A stretch of DNA of 64,000 nucleotides from positions 745,895-809,894 of the forward strand of contig VZTI01005063.1 of NCBI GenBank assembly GCA_013397865.1, in the 5' to 3' direction. Below the pieces are notes generated by a model that had not been told where the DNA came from, made no database searches, and saw nothing but the letters and a program-made list of their open reading frames with translations. Positions within the stretch are counted from its first letter, which is position 1; every line of letters begins with the position of its first letter. This DNA is from Struthidea cinerea. Its lineage: Eukaryota; Chordata; Aves; Passeriformes; Corcoracidae. Positions 23,401 to 38,400 of the stretch are shown in pieces. Position numbers and translations under genes: made by a program.

Positions 23401-26400
23401 AGGTAGCCTACCACAGGGTTCACTCCTATGCTACCTGTCCACAAGCTCTGAGCACCAGGGCTTGAATACAAAACCAAAACTTCAATGGAAAGGATTTGAA
23501 AGAGCTTTTGTTTTGTTCCAGGAGAGGGGTGAAAAAAAGAGTACATAATACAAACCAAACAACAGAGGGAAAACAGACATGAAACGAACCCTGGAAATTA
23601 AGAAAAAAATAAACAAAACATGCAAATTAAATATCGATCATTTAACAGAAACAACTGTTCAAAATAAAAAACAAATCCTAAAAAACCCATCTCATATGTA
23701 TTTTATTATTAGTTGATCGTGATTTCACATATGTAGTCCTTGTTTCTCATTTCCACTAACAGCATTCCATTTTTTTTTTCTTTACTCTTAAATGTGATTC
23801 TTTTTGGTGGAAGCAGTCTCCATTCCATGTGGATACCTAGGCAGTGAGTTCATGAAAACTTAACATGGTCAGGGGAGACTGCTGTCATATTTTAAGGCAG
23901 CAAGAGGTAATGTACAAGTCTGGTCAGAAAGGGAAATATGACATTCACTACTTGTTCTGCAGGTGAAAAGAAAAAGTGCTACTAGTAAAATGAGTAAAAA
24001 AAGAAAGAGAAAACCAAAAGAGCTCTTACTAGCTTTAGTTTAAATTCACTCATCAGGGGATACAGACGGGGACTGCAAGAATTCTGGTATTTCTCTATTA
24101 AATACAGGCAGTAAGTTAAAAAAAAAAATGTCCATTTTTAGATTTACAAATTATCTAGATGATATCTCTTAATACAAATTATTTAGGAAAATCCTTTGTT
24201 TTCCTCCCTAACCAACACCCCTTTCTTAAGCAACATCTTACGAACATGAAAGATGCCGGTTTCTAAGTCAACATACAGGTGCCCTATGTGGTTTTTCAGC
24301 TGACAACATTCTCCATTATTATTGTCCTAAAAAGATATCAGTCTGTTTTGGAAGACATCGATCAGTTACATGAAACAACATGAATTTGGCTTTTCAACAT
24401 CATTGCATCACTAATACTAGCTGTAACTCTTACTCTGCATTCCCAAACAAAACACTTCAGTGAAGGGCTGACTGCCAGCAAAAAATGCAAGTAAAAATGA
24501 CACTGTACTCTTAACTTTCCCCATGCATCTAGAGGTTCCATCCCCACCTTCAACTTCAGACATTTTCCTTTGCATAAACAGGGCAAAAATAGCACCTATT
24601 TGTAATACTAAGTAGCTACAATTACAGATCCCAGTAATAATCAAGGAAAATGAAATACAATGCTTCACATGTAACATATTAAACCTGAAGTAAGGGACAA
24701 TCCATATGCAGATGCTTCTATAAATACAAATTCATATTTTCTTTTGCCATGTGTACACACACTGTGTACAGAAGAACAAGAGCAATGTTAAAGTACTCTT
24801 GAGTATTGCCATCCATGATTTTTAGTTACAGGACCAAGCTCCTCATGCTAGACAGCTGTACTTCCCATTATGAGACACATCTACAAATGAATATCATATG
24901 TTCTTATACAATATAATATGTACACAGGGAAATAAAAAACATTGGCTGCTTGCAATATTAAGTCATATATGAAAACTCCATTTCAATTAAATTGAAAACA
25001 TCATATTATGACAGTGACCTAAGCCTGCAATTTGGGGGGAAAGGGTAGGAAGTGGGTGGGTGGAGGAAGGGAAGGCACCCTGAATGGGCCTGACCCTGGT
25101 GCACAGAGCAGAGACATTTCTAGCCAGGTGTGAGGCAAACAAGAGCAGAAGCTGCAGGATGCCCCATGAGTCCTTCACTCCCAGCTTCCCAGCTGCACTG
25201 CCTGACCACTCTGTCCTGTCCTCAGCCCTCATGACACCTCACCACACTGGGCAGGATCCTACTGGCTTTCCAGCACTGAAGTTATCACCCATACACCCTA
25301 ACAATTAGGGAACCAATACATAGCAACAGTAAAGGGGAGGTGATGAGGGGACTGAACATCTCTGGGCCAGACCTGGGTGACAAATACGTCCTCTGAGCTC
25401 AGGCAGGGTGACACAGTTAAGTCCCTTCCTACCAGAGCTATTAAAGTAAACTCCTTTCTAATACTGTCTGCACTGAAAATGCCCCCTTGCAATCTTAAAA
25501 GTGTATGTGGATACAAGAAATATTTGATCATATAAGTAGCCAATTCTATCTCAGAGGATAAAGAATAATTTCTTTGCCAAATAGGGCACCTGGACAAAGT
25601 CATTTGTAAAGAACTATAAAGTGTTGACAGACTGACACAGAAATGGAATCATACACTTGTCAGCATGAGAAGGGTTTAAAACCTACAGTGAAAGCCAACA
25701 GAGCAATAGCAATTGATGTAGAAACTTCGTAACAGGAAATTTACAACACATTTTAACATAAAGATGAAAAGGAGACTTTCAAAGAAGGACAAATGCCCGG
25801 ATACCTAAATTATACTATTTTCTCAATTCTCAGTTCTCTAAATGCAAAACTGGTGTGTGTACTTTACAGCTTCTGCCACCCTTGTTGAGTGTTCACCAGA
25901 GGTGCTCCAATCTCCTTGGTCGTTGAAAGTCAGGAAGGTCCAGTGAAGAATTTAGGTGTATTTTTCATTGATTGTGCCCTCTAGGCAACTGACTTAATTT
26001 TCCCTTTTTTGTTGTCTCACGACACCTCACTCGGAAGTAAATCAGTTAGAATTATTTGTACAATGCCCTCTCAGAATAAATATGACCTTTACTACCAAGT
26101 ATACACACTATTGTTTTGAACAATGAGGTAATGAAGCTGCCTCTTCACCAAGAGTGCCAAAGCAGTGCTTTGGCCCCAGTTCCCTCTTTGCTCACACAAG
26201 CTTCACTTCTGTACAACCTCAGAGCACCCCAGGGGGTGCCCCCAAGCACAACACCTCCAGGCCACCTCACCTCACATGAAGCCAACACTTCTTGGAGCAG
26301 TCTAAATTCACACCCCAAAACAACCACATGCCAGACCCTGGGATCTCCCCATCCTTACCAGCAGACTCCACCAAGACAGCACAAGCAGTAAGGCAGCCAG

Positions 26401-29400
26401 CCTGTTGTACATCCAGTCCAATTCAGGAGAAGGGCAAAGGTGCCTCTTTACTAGGAGAGATTAAATAGGAAATTGCTACCAGGACTCTCAGAGGATCACG
26501 TGATAACATTGAGCAGAGCCAACTAAACGCAGAACTGAATCATGCCACCAGCCCAGTGCAAAAGTTAACTCTCTGAGGCCACAGCAGGGAATAATTCTTT
26601 ATTCAGAAATAGTGATGGGTCTACACCCATGGAAACAGCATCAGCATCACCTCAGCACTGCACCTCCAGCCAACAGCTAGGCTTTCTTCCACCAGCAGAC
26701 ATCCAAAGTAACACAGTCACCTTTTGAGTAGTTGAGCCACTTCCCAAAAAATATTGCTCATTAATCTTGACACAGCAGGAGACTTCAATTCCCAGAACTG
26801 TACAAAGGATTTGGGATGGATCTCATCATTAGTTTTTCCTTAATCCCATTTAATCCCAGAGGTAATTAGTATCCTAATGCATCCTATTGCAAGGCACCCT
26901 CTAAGGGAACCACAGTATACAGGTCACATCTGTCCACCAGCCTGCCGTAACTGGATATGCCAGACAGATTGCACTTCTTCCAAACTATCAAGCAAGAGGA
27001 TCAGAGGCCAGCAGACCCTGGTGTACCTGGCTGAAGGAACATGCAAGACGTGTTCCTCATATCTCCTTCACTGTAACAATTTTTCTCGGTGCTGTGAAGA
27101 GCTCACTCAGGCAGAACACAAGGCAGCAAACTCCCACCTGCCTGGCAGCAGCAGGCTGGTGACAAACATGCAAAGCAGATGCTCTGAGAAAGCAAAACCT
27201 GTGGCATGAGGGATCCTCCCTAATGGAAAAGGACAGAGCAATATCCTCTTCTCATCTTAGGGTCACAAGCTTCCTCCTTAAGAAACTAAATGGATAAGAA
27301 TCTCCTTTCAGCAGCCTGGCACAGCTGAATGTCCCATGACAACTCACTGTAGTACCACTCTCACATTCTTCTCCAATGGAAAACAGCAGCAAGCAAACTG
27401 AATGATACATGGATTCACAAAGCTTGAAAAGCTTTTGGTGATGGTGGACTTCCTGAGGTAAAATTGCCAAGCTATTGTTTGACCCGGGAGGACTGCTATC
27501 AGCGATGGATACATTGCACTAAGGGATCAGGAAGAAGACCTGGGAAACTCATGCTCTGCATCGCCAGAGCCAGTGAGGTCAGCTACAGGGCAGCTCACAC
27601 ATCACTAAATTAAAGTCTTTTTCTTGAAGATGACAAGGCACGTTGGGAGTTATTTTAAGTCATTTCTTTGTTTAAAGTACTAGCAATGGTTTCTTGAGAG
27701 AGCAGCAGCTTGAAATGGGACAAAGGATCATCTCTAGCTAGCTAACAACAAGGCACACAACAAATAATTAACAATAAAAACCAAAGCTTTAAAATACTAC
27801 AATTCCCTCACTGGTTACTGTGCAAAGTATTCATCCCACTTGCAAAAGTATCTTATGCTTTTACGATACGTTTACCTGAAGAGTTTTAATTTTCCACCTT
27901 AAGTAAAAAAATCTAAATTCATACTAATATTTTGACTCAGATCAATTTCATCAGTCTTCAGAAGAATCTTGCTATAACTTAAACTACAGGTAAGTGACTA
28001 AAAGTTCTTAACACCAGACAGAAAATCATTCCCTAATGATACAAAGACTATACTGGCATAAATGTGTCTTTCAACTAAAAAATACGTAATGCACCCAAAA
28101 AGAAAAAAAAAAAAGGAGGAAAGAAGGATTACTAGAAAACATGTTTAGCAATTCCAAAGTCTTTCAGCCCCTCCTGGCCAACTCCCCCCAGTTTATATAC
28201 TGAACATGACACTCTATGGTATGGAATATCCCTTTGTCCAGCTCGGGTCAGCTGTCCTGGCCTTGCTCCCTCCTGGCTTCTTATGCACCTGCTCACTGGC
28301 ACAGCATGGGAAGCTAAAAAGTCCTTGACTTACAGTAAGCACTACTGAGCAACAACTAAAACATCAGTGTGTTATTGACATTATTCTTGTACTGAATCTA
28401 AAACACAGCACTGTGCCAGCCACTAGGAGGAAAATTAACTCTCTGCCAGCTGAAACCAGGACAGCAGATGTGACCTTGATTCTTCTATCTAATAAGAACA
28501 GTATCTCTTCCTAGGAATTTGTGCAAGACAATCCACCTGGAGAAATATTTCTTAACTATTGAAGCTCCTTTGGATCAAAACTGAATTACACTTTTATGCT
28601 TTTTATAATTTTTTTTTATACTTTATATGTTTTTATATTTATGTGACAAAATTTGGAGGGTGAGAAAGAAATAGGGGCTCAAAAAAAACTCAGCAGACTA
28701 ACATAACACAACACGATACAAAAGGCACCAACCTTATCCAGAATCAGAGGTTGTGCACCCGTGTCCACACCCTGCCACACATAGCGGGGGAAAAATGAAA
28801 TCAGAAAGCTAAAGACCAAGGTAGGATGAAGGGAATGTTTCTCAGCCTAGGCTCAAACTCACATGAATACAGCTACACAGCTGCCTGATGTGGTGATGCT
28901 GGTGCTGGGCTACAGTCTGAGCACAGTGCACTGGACATGTGCAAACCTGGCTCCAGGCTCCTACAAACTTTTACATACAAGATGAGATTACAGTACTCAG
29001 TTTGAAAGGTTTGAAAAAACTGTCATTTCAGGTTGCTTATGCTGGGTGCTTTGTTACCCTGTTTCATCCCATTCCATGCCCCAATTCTCACTGTCACAGC
29101 CCTGTGCTGACCACCAGTCTGGCTCCAGATGCACTTTTTTACCCTAACTCTTACCTGCTAACTAACCAGGTCTCACTTAGCTACTTCTGCAAAATCATAC
29201 AACCAAATCTGAATTTATGCCCAATCTGAGTGTCAGAGATTAAGTATACACATATATTTTCAATTAAGAGAAATTTTAACAAGCTGTACTGAGGTGTGTT
29301 TACTCTGACCAATATTAAATAGTTCTGCAAACAGTCATGAGCAAAAATATGTAAGTGAATGTTTTTCTTACCCTCCCTAATATAGGATGACAAAGCCTTC

Positions 29401-32400
29401 TGAAACAATCTCTTCAAAAACTCAAGCAAGACCCAAAAACCAAAGGACTGTGACAAATCATACAAATTTTAATACCATACATCTTCATAAGCTGTTTTCT
29501 AATTTCAAGTCCGAAGTGCCAAATACCAGCTTTCACAGCATGAAGCTCATCGTTTGCCATAAACTTTCATAAGCAGCTCCTACTTACTAGGACAAAAAAA
29601 GATTCTGTGTGAATTTGTTCTTGTGTGTACCATCCACAGTAAGGAGTTCAAACAAATACAGTCCCTTTCTTAGCTTTCACCTCAAAGGAGAACAAGTATC
29701 ACAGTGTAAACACCCTTTTCAGAAAGGGGAAGACAGGCACTGGACAGATGCTTGGACATTTTTATAATATTATCAATTACTTATATTTGTAAAATGTCCT
29801 TGAAATTTAGTATCTTAGTCTTTTTTACCCTTAAACCAGAAAACATTACTGAAACGAAAAGTTAGGTTGTGTTTCCTATAGGAAATCGTGCAAGCTATTC
29901 TGATTATACTTCTCATTCCCAATACTGTTTTCGTGCAGTACCTTGGGCACTAAGAAACCAAAGCAATCTCTCTAGTGCAAAGTTCAGAGCAAAGAAAGGT
30001 GTGTTTAAACAAGGCACAGATCAGCAAGCTTTTAAGAGCTTATCAATGGATGACCAACCATAATTTAGAAACTGCACTTTCATTTACCTCAATAAAGTCT
30101 GTGGGAATCCAAGCTGGGCTTTTGTTTCTTTTGGTGAGGCAGGCTGCATGGTGACATGTGCAGACAATGAGGGGAAGGCAGGTTATCAGCAGCTCTGTAG
30201 GAGGAGTGCAGGTGTTCCCCGCAGTGTAACACACCTGGATTCCAAGGATCTGTTCTCACATCACAGTCTGCCTTCTGCAGGCAGAGGCCGTGCACATGAC
30301 TGAATCACTGAACGGCATGAGTCAGGACTAAATGAGCTGGAGACGAAGCTTATGCCAGCTTTAGAGTGGTTGTTAAAGGACAAGCTGTACATGATCTGAT
30401 GAAAAACCTGCCAGTACGAAGTTAAGCCATCAAATATCTTTCCAACAAAACTGAACCAATGGAGCTAAATTATATCAGATGAGCCTCTCACAGGATGTGG
30501 CCATAGCCACTACTAGGACTCATAAAAATGAGCTAACTTGTCAAAATACAGCTCCACAGTGATCACATTAAGCTGGCACAGAAGTAGGCTGCTGCCAGAG
30601 AATTCTGTCAACTCCCCCTTTCCTGTGAGTGTCCTTCACTCTCCTTGTGCCAACACCATCGCCGATGCAGTAATTTGCTGAGTTAGGTAAAGGAACTAAT
30701 CTCCCCAAAAACAACACTTCCAAAAAATACTGCTTCCAATTGAATTTTTTGTTAATCCAGCTCAACCTACTTCAGTCAACTCAGAAATGCCAATGTCAGG
30801 GTAATAAAAATATTAGGAAGGTATAAGTGAGAGATGGAAAGAAACTCTACTTTCAGTGGTGTTCCCCACTCTTTTCAGCCCCCATTTTTCTTAGCCTAGT
30901 ATGACCACGACCTGCAGCCACCATCACTGCACATCAAAACTTCTGCTCATTCAGAACAAGCCTCAGGAGACACGCCAAGAGGAAAGAAAAAGTTTCATCA
31001 AATATTGTCTCTTTTCAACAGAAGATGAAGACATACCTCAAGTCTACCCGAAATCCAGGCTTCTCAGGAGAAGGTAACACAGGCAACCCACCTGAATGAG
31101 TCTAGCAGTGTGTTAAAGCCCAAACTCTGAATGAGTTATAATGACGGGGACGACCACTCCCACAATGATAACACCATTATCAGTGTTCCCTTATCTAGCT
31201 GTGGCAAAGGCAAGCAGGCTGTAAGATTCCAGAAGCAACACTATGGATCTGTAAGACCTCTCATCTTCTGAGCAACTGCTGAGAAAGAAAACATCTTCCA
31301 CTGGCCTGCGGTAACCATAGCTCTGGTGTCCTGCTGTGACTGGCCACTGAGACACAGCTGTGTGTGTGTGACAGCACTGACAGAGCTTCCTCTCCCTTCA
31401 GTAGCCAAAGCTTCTGGTTATTGTTCCAAGCCTCTTGCTTTGTATCTGGAATCACAGACTTGTAACTACAGCTATAACCACAATTATTACATGAATTCTT
31501 GAGCTACTGCAAGCCTATTTGTGCAGCTAAAATCTAACCTTCCACTTTCTTAACCCAGGGGCAAAGTTACCTCTGGCTACAGTAGACTCCTGGACCTTGC
31601 TGTTGTAGTTTATTAAAGGCAGAGAATTTCTGATAGAGATGATACATCATCAGTGTCCTTGAGTCCCACCATTGTTTTGACAATTACATACAAATCTGTT
31701 AAAAACCATCAACTGATTAAAAACACTAAAATTTGAGCAATGCACTTTACTAAGCACTTATTGCTAAACATTGACCAGACAATTCTCACACATCATCCTA
31801 ACTATTGTCTTGTTTTTCAACTAGGGACATGAATTCAAATAGATCTGACTTCCCAAAGCCAGAGTAAAAGCTGACTGGGTGTTTAGGGACTGCTGGACTG
31901 GAAGAAGGAGTTGGAGGAGTGGTAAATTAAAATTGTACTGATGCTAAACCCAGAAAAATGTGCTAACTGTTCTGCCGCAGTTTGGCACTGAGTATGCATG
32001 ATAAGGTATTTATTTATTTGCTGAAGACAACACTGTTCTTACTGTGTTGCTTTCTCATGTGTGGTGCACCTTCAACCACTATTCCAAGTATGCTAAAAAC
32101 ATTCAAACTTGCTCCTCCTCCAATACTTCACCCCAAACCATTTTAAGTTCCCCAAGCATACTGGGGCCCCTGCAGAGGAAACATTTTAACACATTTTTAT
32201 TCTCATCTTTTGGCCTAAGAAGCCTCCGTAGGAAAGAAGGCTGTTGAAGAAAGATGACAGATAAAACATCTGAAATTACCAAGAAATCATTTTTAGACTA
32301 ACAGGATTGGGATGCTATATCAGGAAGGGCAGGGAACAGTCACAGAACAAGAGGGAATATTGAGCATCTTACCCTCACATGAAAATATGACCAGGTACAT

Positions 32401-35400
32401 AACTATTTCTGTGCATTCTTTTATTCTGCTGTAATACAAGGGAGCTAGCCCAAAACCATAAGCAAAGAATTAGTTCATAACTTCAACTTTTTTTGGGAGT
32501 GCAGAGGTGCTCATCCCATAAGCTGCTCAGGATATCATCAAAAATATACCTCAGAAAACGATGGCTAAAATTGTACTTAAAGAATTAATCAAGGCTGTCC
32601 ATTTTTTACACCTCCAAATACTCAGAAACAAATCCTCCCTTTTTTTCCCTATTTATTTGGCTGTAAGTATTTAAATTCCCTGCCTGAACATGATTATTTT
32701 GAGACCATGACTCCAAGGCAGGTTCATTGCAAAATGAACAGCAGCCCTCACAAAACAGCCTGTTGGCACATTGCAAGTACTCAAAGCTTACGAGCAGGGA
32801 ATTTTTCTTCCCCTGGCCAAGCAGATTTACTGAGGAGTCTGGAATGACAGTCAGTGAGTCATGCACAGCCGAATCTGCAACACCGCTCACAGCGGGGACC
32901 TCACTTTACCACTTACTGTAATTACAGCCTCCCTTCAGCCGTAGCGTTTCAGAGACAAAAAAAAAAACGAAGGTGCACTTTTAGTAACTCCAGCGAAAAA
33001 AAGCACCAACAATAGAGAAGGGCACTGGCACTGCAAATGTTACCCACACATGTATGAGCAACCTTTTAAAACCTTACAGCTTTCAGCTCCTGCTTCACTA
33101 GTAACAGTTAAAAAACAAGAGTAAAATGTTGGCAATAGTAATAGTGTATAACATTTTTAATCTAGTGCCAATCTCAGCAGACTGAAAATGCCATTAGTCT
33201 TATTCAAAAACAAAGTTAACAATTCTGCTCTTCAAAGAGAAAGAATTTAGAGAAACAATTAACTATTCTGCTATGCCACACTTAGAACGCTGGAGTTCAG
33301 GTTTACACAGCTCTTCTGGCACTTCGCTGATCCATTCCATTCCAGTTTTGCATAAAGTCTACATGCTTATAACAGCACATCTAGTAATATACTGTATTAT
33401 GCTCAGCATCATCCAGATTCGTACACACTCAAACAAAAAAGGGAAAGCCCATAACTAAAATATTCCAAAAGCCTTTAAGTTTCTCATTCGTAATAGTTAG
33501 ACAAACATGGCATCTCGTACTCTGTATGTTATTAAAATAAAAAAGAAAGCCTATATGCAGAGGGCCCTGATTTTCCTCTTTTATGATACGTAGCTTTACT
33601 GATTGAACAGAGTTACTCTTGTTTGTAGCTATTTAAGGGTCTGTCTGACACAAAATAGAACTCAATAGACTGTTTGCCCTGATAGGGAAGGATATTAAAT
33701 CAAATCTACACCCACTACATAAAGTAATCTAAGTCACCTACTGAACTGGGCTGGTTGAAATAATGTTGTTTTATCACACTGACAGATGCTGAATGGATGT
33801 CTAAGTGCAAGAAACAGTGACCATGTCTGCATAATGAGGACTGCACTGAAAGAGTTTCAGCAGATCTAGGGCTCAAAAACGACATGCAAATTGAAGGGAG
33901 TTCCACCAGGATTCTTAGAAAAACAAGATGTCATGATTGCAGTATATACAATTGGCTAAAGTGGTAATCAGCAGCAAGGAAGTGGTTTTACCTGTGTAGG
34001 TGACACTCATGAGACTGACACTGAAGCACTGCATGTAATTCATGCTGAGGAGTGAAGGAGAAGCAAAGCAGGAGGGCAAATGTAAAGACCGATGTTGAAA
34101 ACGCTGAAGAAAAGTGTCACGAAAAGGATTTGCAGACTGAAGAAACAAAGGCTCAAAGAGAATCATTCCCTCCGCCCACCAAAATAAAATTGAGCAGAAA
34201 GCTGACCATAGGTAACAGGCACTAGGAGGGCTTTTTAATCGATTAGCAAGACACAGCAAGAACCAAAGGCAGGAGCAAGATAAATTCAAAGAAGAAATAA
34301 GGTGCAAACTGGGGCATGGGGAACCCCATGAAGCAGGAATCCAGAATCAAGGAAGCAGAAAATGTTGGGCTACCACATCTTGCTGTCAGTAGATCAAGTT
34401 ACTGGGATTAATATACCAGTAATCAACCAACACATTGAGGGTCTGCCATATACTCCACATTTACACGTGCACGAAGTACAAAAGACACAAAAGCAATTCA
34501 AAATAAAGCAACTTCATGCCTTGTTGCCTGTCAGCTACATCTGAAGATGTCAGTAAGCACTGGACAATAAACATTGTTCAAATTAGCAGGCAAACCCAAG
34601 GCAGAAAAGATTTTTCTAATGTATTCAGATGAAGACTGTGCTGTAGCAGATAAAAAGACTGAGATGGTTTTGTAAAGTCAGCTGTAGTGGGATGGATCTT
34701 CGTTCTGCAGTTCTTTCTGCTTTTACAACTTTTACAAAGCAACACATGGAAGGTACTGTGCTGAGCCATCCATATACTGGCATCATGAAAGGTCACAGGA
34801 ACAACAATTGCTGTGATGACAGAGGGGACCTGGAATCCTTTCTGTACAAGCAGATTGCAAATGAAATTGCAAAATGCTCCACCAGCTTAAGGCAGTTGTG
34901 AGTAATCAGCTTGTGAGTTTGCAGCTTGTACGCTGAGCATTACATGTATCCCTCACAGTGCTTTACTCCCTTATACTGGATTTCACTGGTTTTCAATTCC
35001 AAGAGTGAGTCACTGGTAGGAAAAGAGGGGGAGAGGAATGAGAACTTTTCTCTCTGAAATAAAGGAGATGGAAAATGACCTTGAAAAAAGGCATGATTCC
35101 ATGCTTACTACTAGATTTCTTCTTGGCTTAAGAGACAAACTATTAAGACTTCAGATTAAATTGAGCAAACATTTGAACAAAGAATGAGGCAAATTATTCT
35201 GGTAAGGAAAGAATAAAGTCCCCTTGTATGTGTGATCTGTAATGTCTGTGATGGTCATTGTTTGAAAAAATCATATCTTGTGGGCAATTCACAGCAGAAG
35301 TCTTTGTTATTTCTCCATGCTCAAAGGACATCCATCATTCAGGTTTCTTACTCAAACAGCGAGTGATTTAGACCACAGCTGTCTGTATAAAACACCAAAT

Positions 35401-38400
35401 ATTTTATGTCCCTCACTTATCACCCACCCCCAAACTGAACACATATGCTACCACTAAGTCTGTAAAGCCCATATTTACAACGATATATAAAATTAAATAT
35501 TTTTTTTTATGCAGACTTTTATAGTAACCCAGAGAAAGGGGCACTTCTCTACAACAAACTCCAACTGAGACTGCCTGGTTTCACTGCCACACAGCTCCAA
35601 GCTTGAGCTGGTGTCTCCCAAAGTCAGGTGGATTCAGTAACAAAGCAGAACGGTGAAGATCAGGGGCTGACTAGCAGGTGTCACTCAAAAGAGGAGACCT
35701 GAGGTGGCAGCAATCCTCTCTCTTACAACACTCTTTTCCAGAAATTGCCTGGGGTTTAGTTCCATCTCAGGGAAACTCAACTCACTGTTCTCATTTTGCA
35801 AGTGAGTACCAGCAAACCAAATGCAAGATTTAAATAAGGCAAAGAAGGCACAGATCTGCAGAGCCTCTGAGGAGGAGCAGCCTAGGCTCTGAGAAACACT
35901 GGAGTCTTTCTTAAATTATCAGCAATACGAAGATTTACAGGCTCCTCGGAAGTATACAAAGTGAAACAGGCACTGGCTTACAAAGCTTCAAAACTCAAAC
36001 TGGCCTTCCCATGTAAGTTAATGCAGGGCAGTGAAGGGGCAGCAAAAGTGCACATGCTGGTGAGCAAGCACAGTGACTCACTGGAAACAGATACAGGGAG
36101 GCTGTCACATGACAGGCTGGTGCAGCACAGGAGACAACACGGAACAGCAGCATCCCAAATAGGAGAGAGGTATGGAGAGGAAAGTAACTCTACCTCCCGA
36201 GGCCAACACATTCAGAATCACTTATCTATTACTCAGTTTGCATTTTAGGCTTGGCCCTTGAAAATGCCATGCAGCAGAAGTTTATTCACCTCATGCACAG
36301 GTGTGTTGGTGCAGTTAGTTCTGCATGCACATTGCATGCATTCACTTGTTATAAATCTACTTCCCGTGCACTGAATACTCCGGGCTTGGTCTCAGGCTTA
36401 TAATCACATCCAAAACACATTTTTACATACATATATTTGCATACACATACACATTCGCTCACTCTTCAGGAGAGAAACAGTCCTGTAGAAGACCCTCTGG
36501 ATGGCATTTGATTGCCTGAGGGTAAGCCCACACAGCCACATGAAGAGAATGTTGTTATCTGAAACCCCTACTGTGGCTGGCAAATATGACACAGGACCTG
36601 TGGTGATTTCTGCCAAAGTAGATGGGGTAAAACTCCCAAGGAACCTAAATGGCACTGGAACCTATGCTTACAGGTTTGGATTTCACATGTATGAAGGTGA
36701 CATACCTATGGTCAGTCACTGAAACAGAGTTTTGGACTGAAACCTATCTGATTTGGACTCCCCAGTCCATGTAACAACAAATGGTTCCATGGGAAGACAG
36801 AAATTATTTTAAATTTTGTGCATAAATATCATAAAGGACACCATAATGCAAGTAGCATGACAGCCAATAAGGCATTGCTGAATCTAACAGGTTAAAACTG
36901 GAAAGTAAGCTAATTAAGGCAATATGGAAAAGAGAGCTATTAAAATTGAATTTGATACTGTATATCCCACCTTTTGACTTCTCTGAGAAAGTTCTTAAGA
37001 TAAATATTTAGGTATACCACAGAAATCACCCAAAACCAGTATCTACACCATATAAAGATAATCCTTTAACTGATACTTTAAAGTAAAATGCAAAATAAAC
37101 TTCTCTATGGCAAAGACAGCAGCTCTGATGCTATTTTATGCATCACTACTGTTCAGGGAATGTTCCTAAACAGACAAACTTGGAAGTAATCACACTGAGG
37201 CTGTTCTAGATTTTAGCCTACTGAACCAATGGTAAGGTAAGCCTTTCCAAAATGTAAGTATTTCACAGACTCATTGTGCCTTTAAAGGGCCAAAAAAAAC
37301 TCCAGAACAGACAAGTAGCTCAACAATCTATTAGATCAGTAAAATTTTAAGTCTTATGAAGTAAGAGTTCTTGTACGCCTGAAGGAAAAAGAAATGGATA
37401 GGAAGTATAGCTCCTTCTTTCCTAGGATGCCACTTTGTTTGGAGCACAGCTGCACCAGTGTCATGCTTCCCTCCAAAGATAAAGCAATTTCTAACATGCA
37501 CTGTTTTAAATGCCTATGATAAAAATAATTCAATATAGTTTCTCTATTAATCTTTCCAAAAGGGCTGCTTCATTACAGCTGGTACTACATTACATTGGCT
37601 TCCTAATATTCTGATCCCTGCTAAAATTTACAGAGTTTTCAAATTAGCAGTGAGATGCTAACTTAGATATTGAAAGTAGTTCTCATTTTTTTATTTTTTA
37701 AAAAGGCAAAATAAGCTCAATTTCACATCAGTAACAAAATACGAAATCTGGACTGCAGAACTGGTCCACTTACACACTGTGAAGTGCCTAACGGAAGAAC
37801 TTATTTCTATAAAATATTTCAGAATTATATGGGTTTGGGCATTATCAGTATCATGCAGCTCTGCACATCTTGGGAATGCTGATGAAGAAGGAAAGTAGTC
37901 AGAATAACAGGGTGAAGCGGGTGGGAAAGAAATCCCACAGAAATGTTACAAATCTTACATTACAGGAAAGTTTTGTTTGTTTGTTTTTAGAAAGACCAAA
38001 AGAGAACAAGCAGCCATTCCCCTCCCTCTCTATTCCCATGAAAATACTCCCAATCTCTCTCACTTCAGAAGCGGAAGACACTGGGGATGTATGGCAGGAG
38101 GGAGGGGGTCAACCAGGACCATGGAGTTGAGATCCTGGTTAATAAAAACAGGAGAAACAGACCTAAGGTTCAAATTTAGAGTGGCACAGCAGAAAGGCAG
38201 AGAGGTATCCTTTAGGATTTTAGTTTAATGAGCTAAGTGGCAAATGTGCACGGCCTGGAAAGCTGTACTACTGTCGTGGTGGAACTCAGGCAAACTAACT
38301 GTGGGAATCCTCTGTTCTGCACAGCTGAAACGTGCACATTTGTTTGCTATAATTACGGAAATGAGAGCACTTTTCACATTTATTTCCCCTTCTCTTAATC

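Noticed and set aside
33915..34307. Minus-strand 130-codon frame rich in Leu, Ser and Cys
   Set aside because: The hydrophobic composition follows from T-rich antisense DNA. There is no domain and no splice support.
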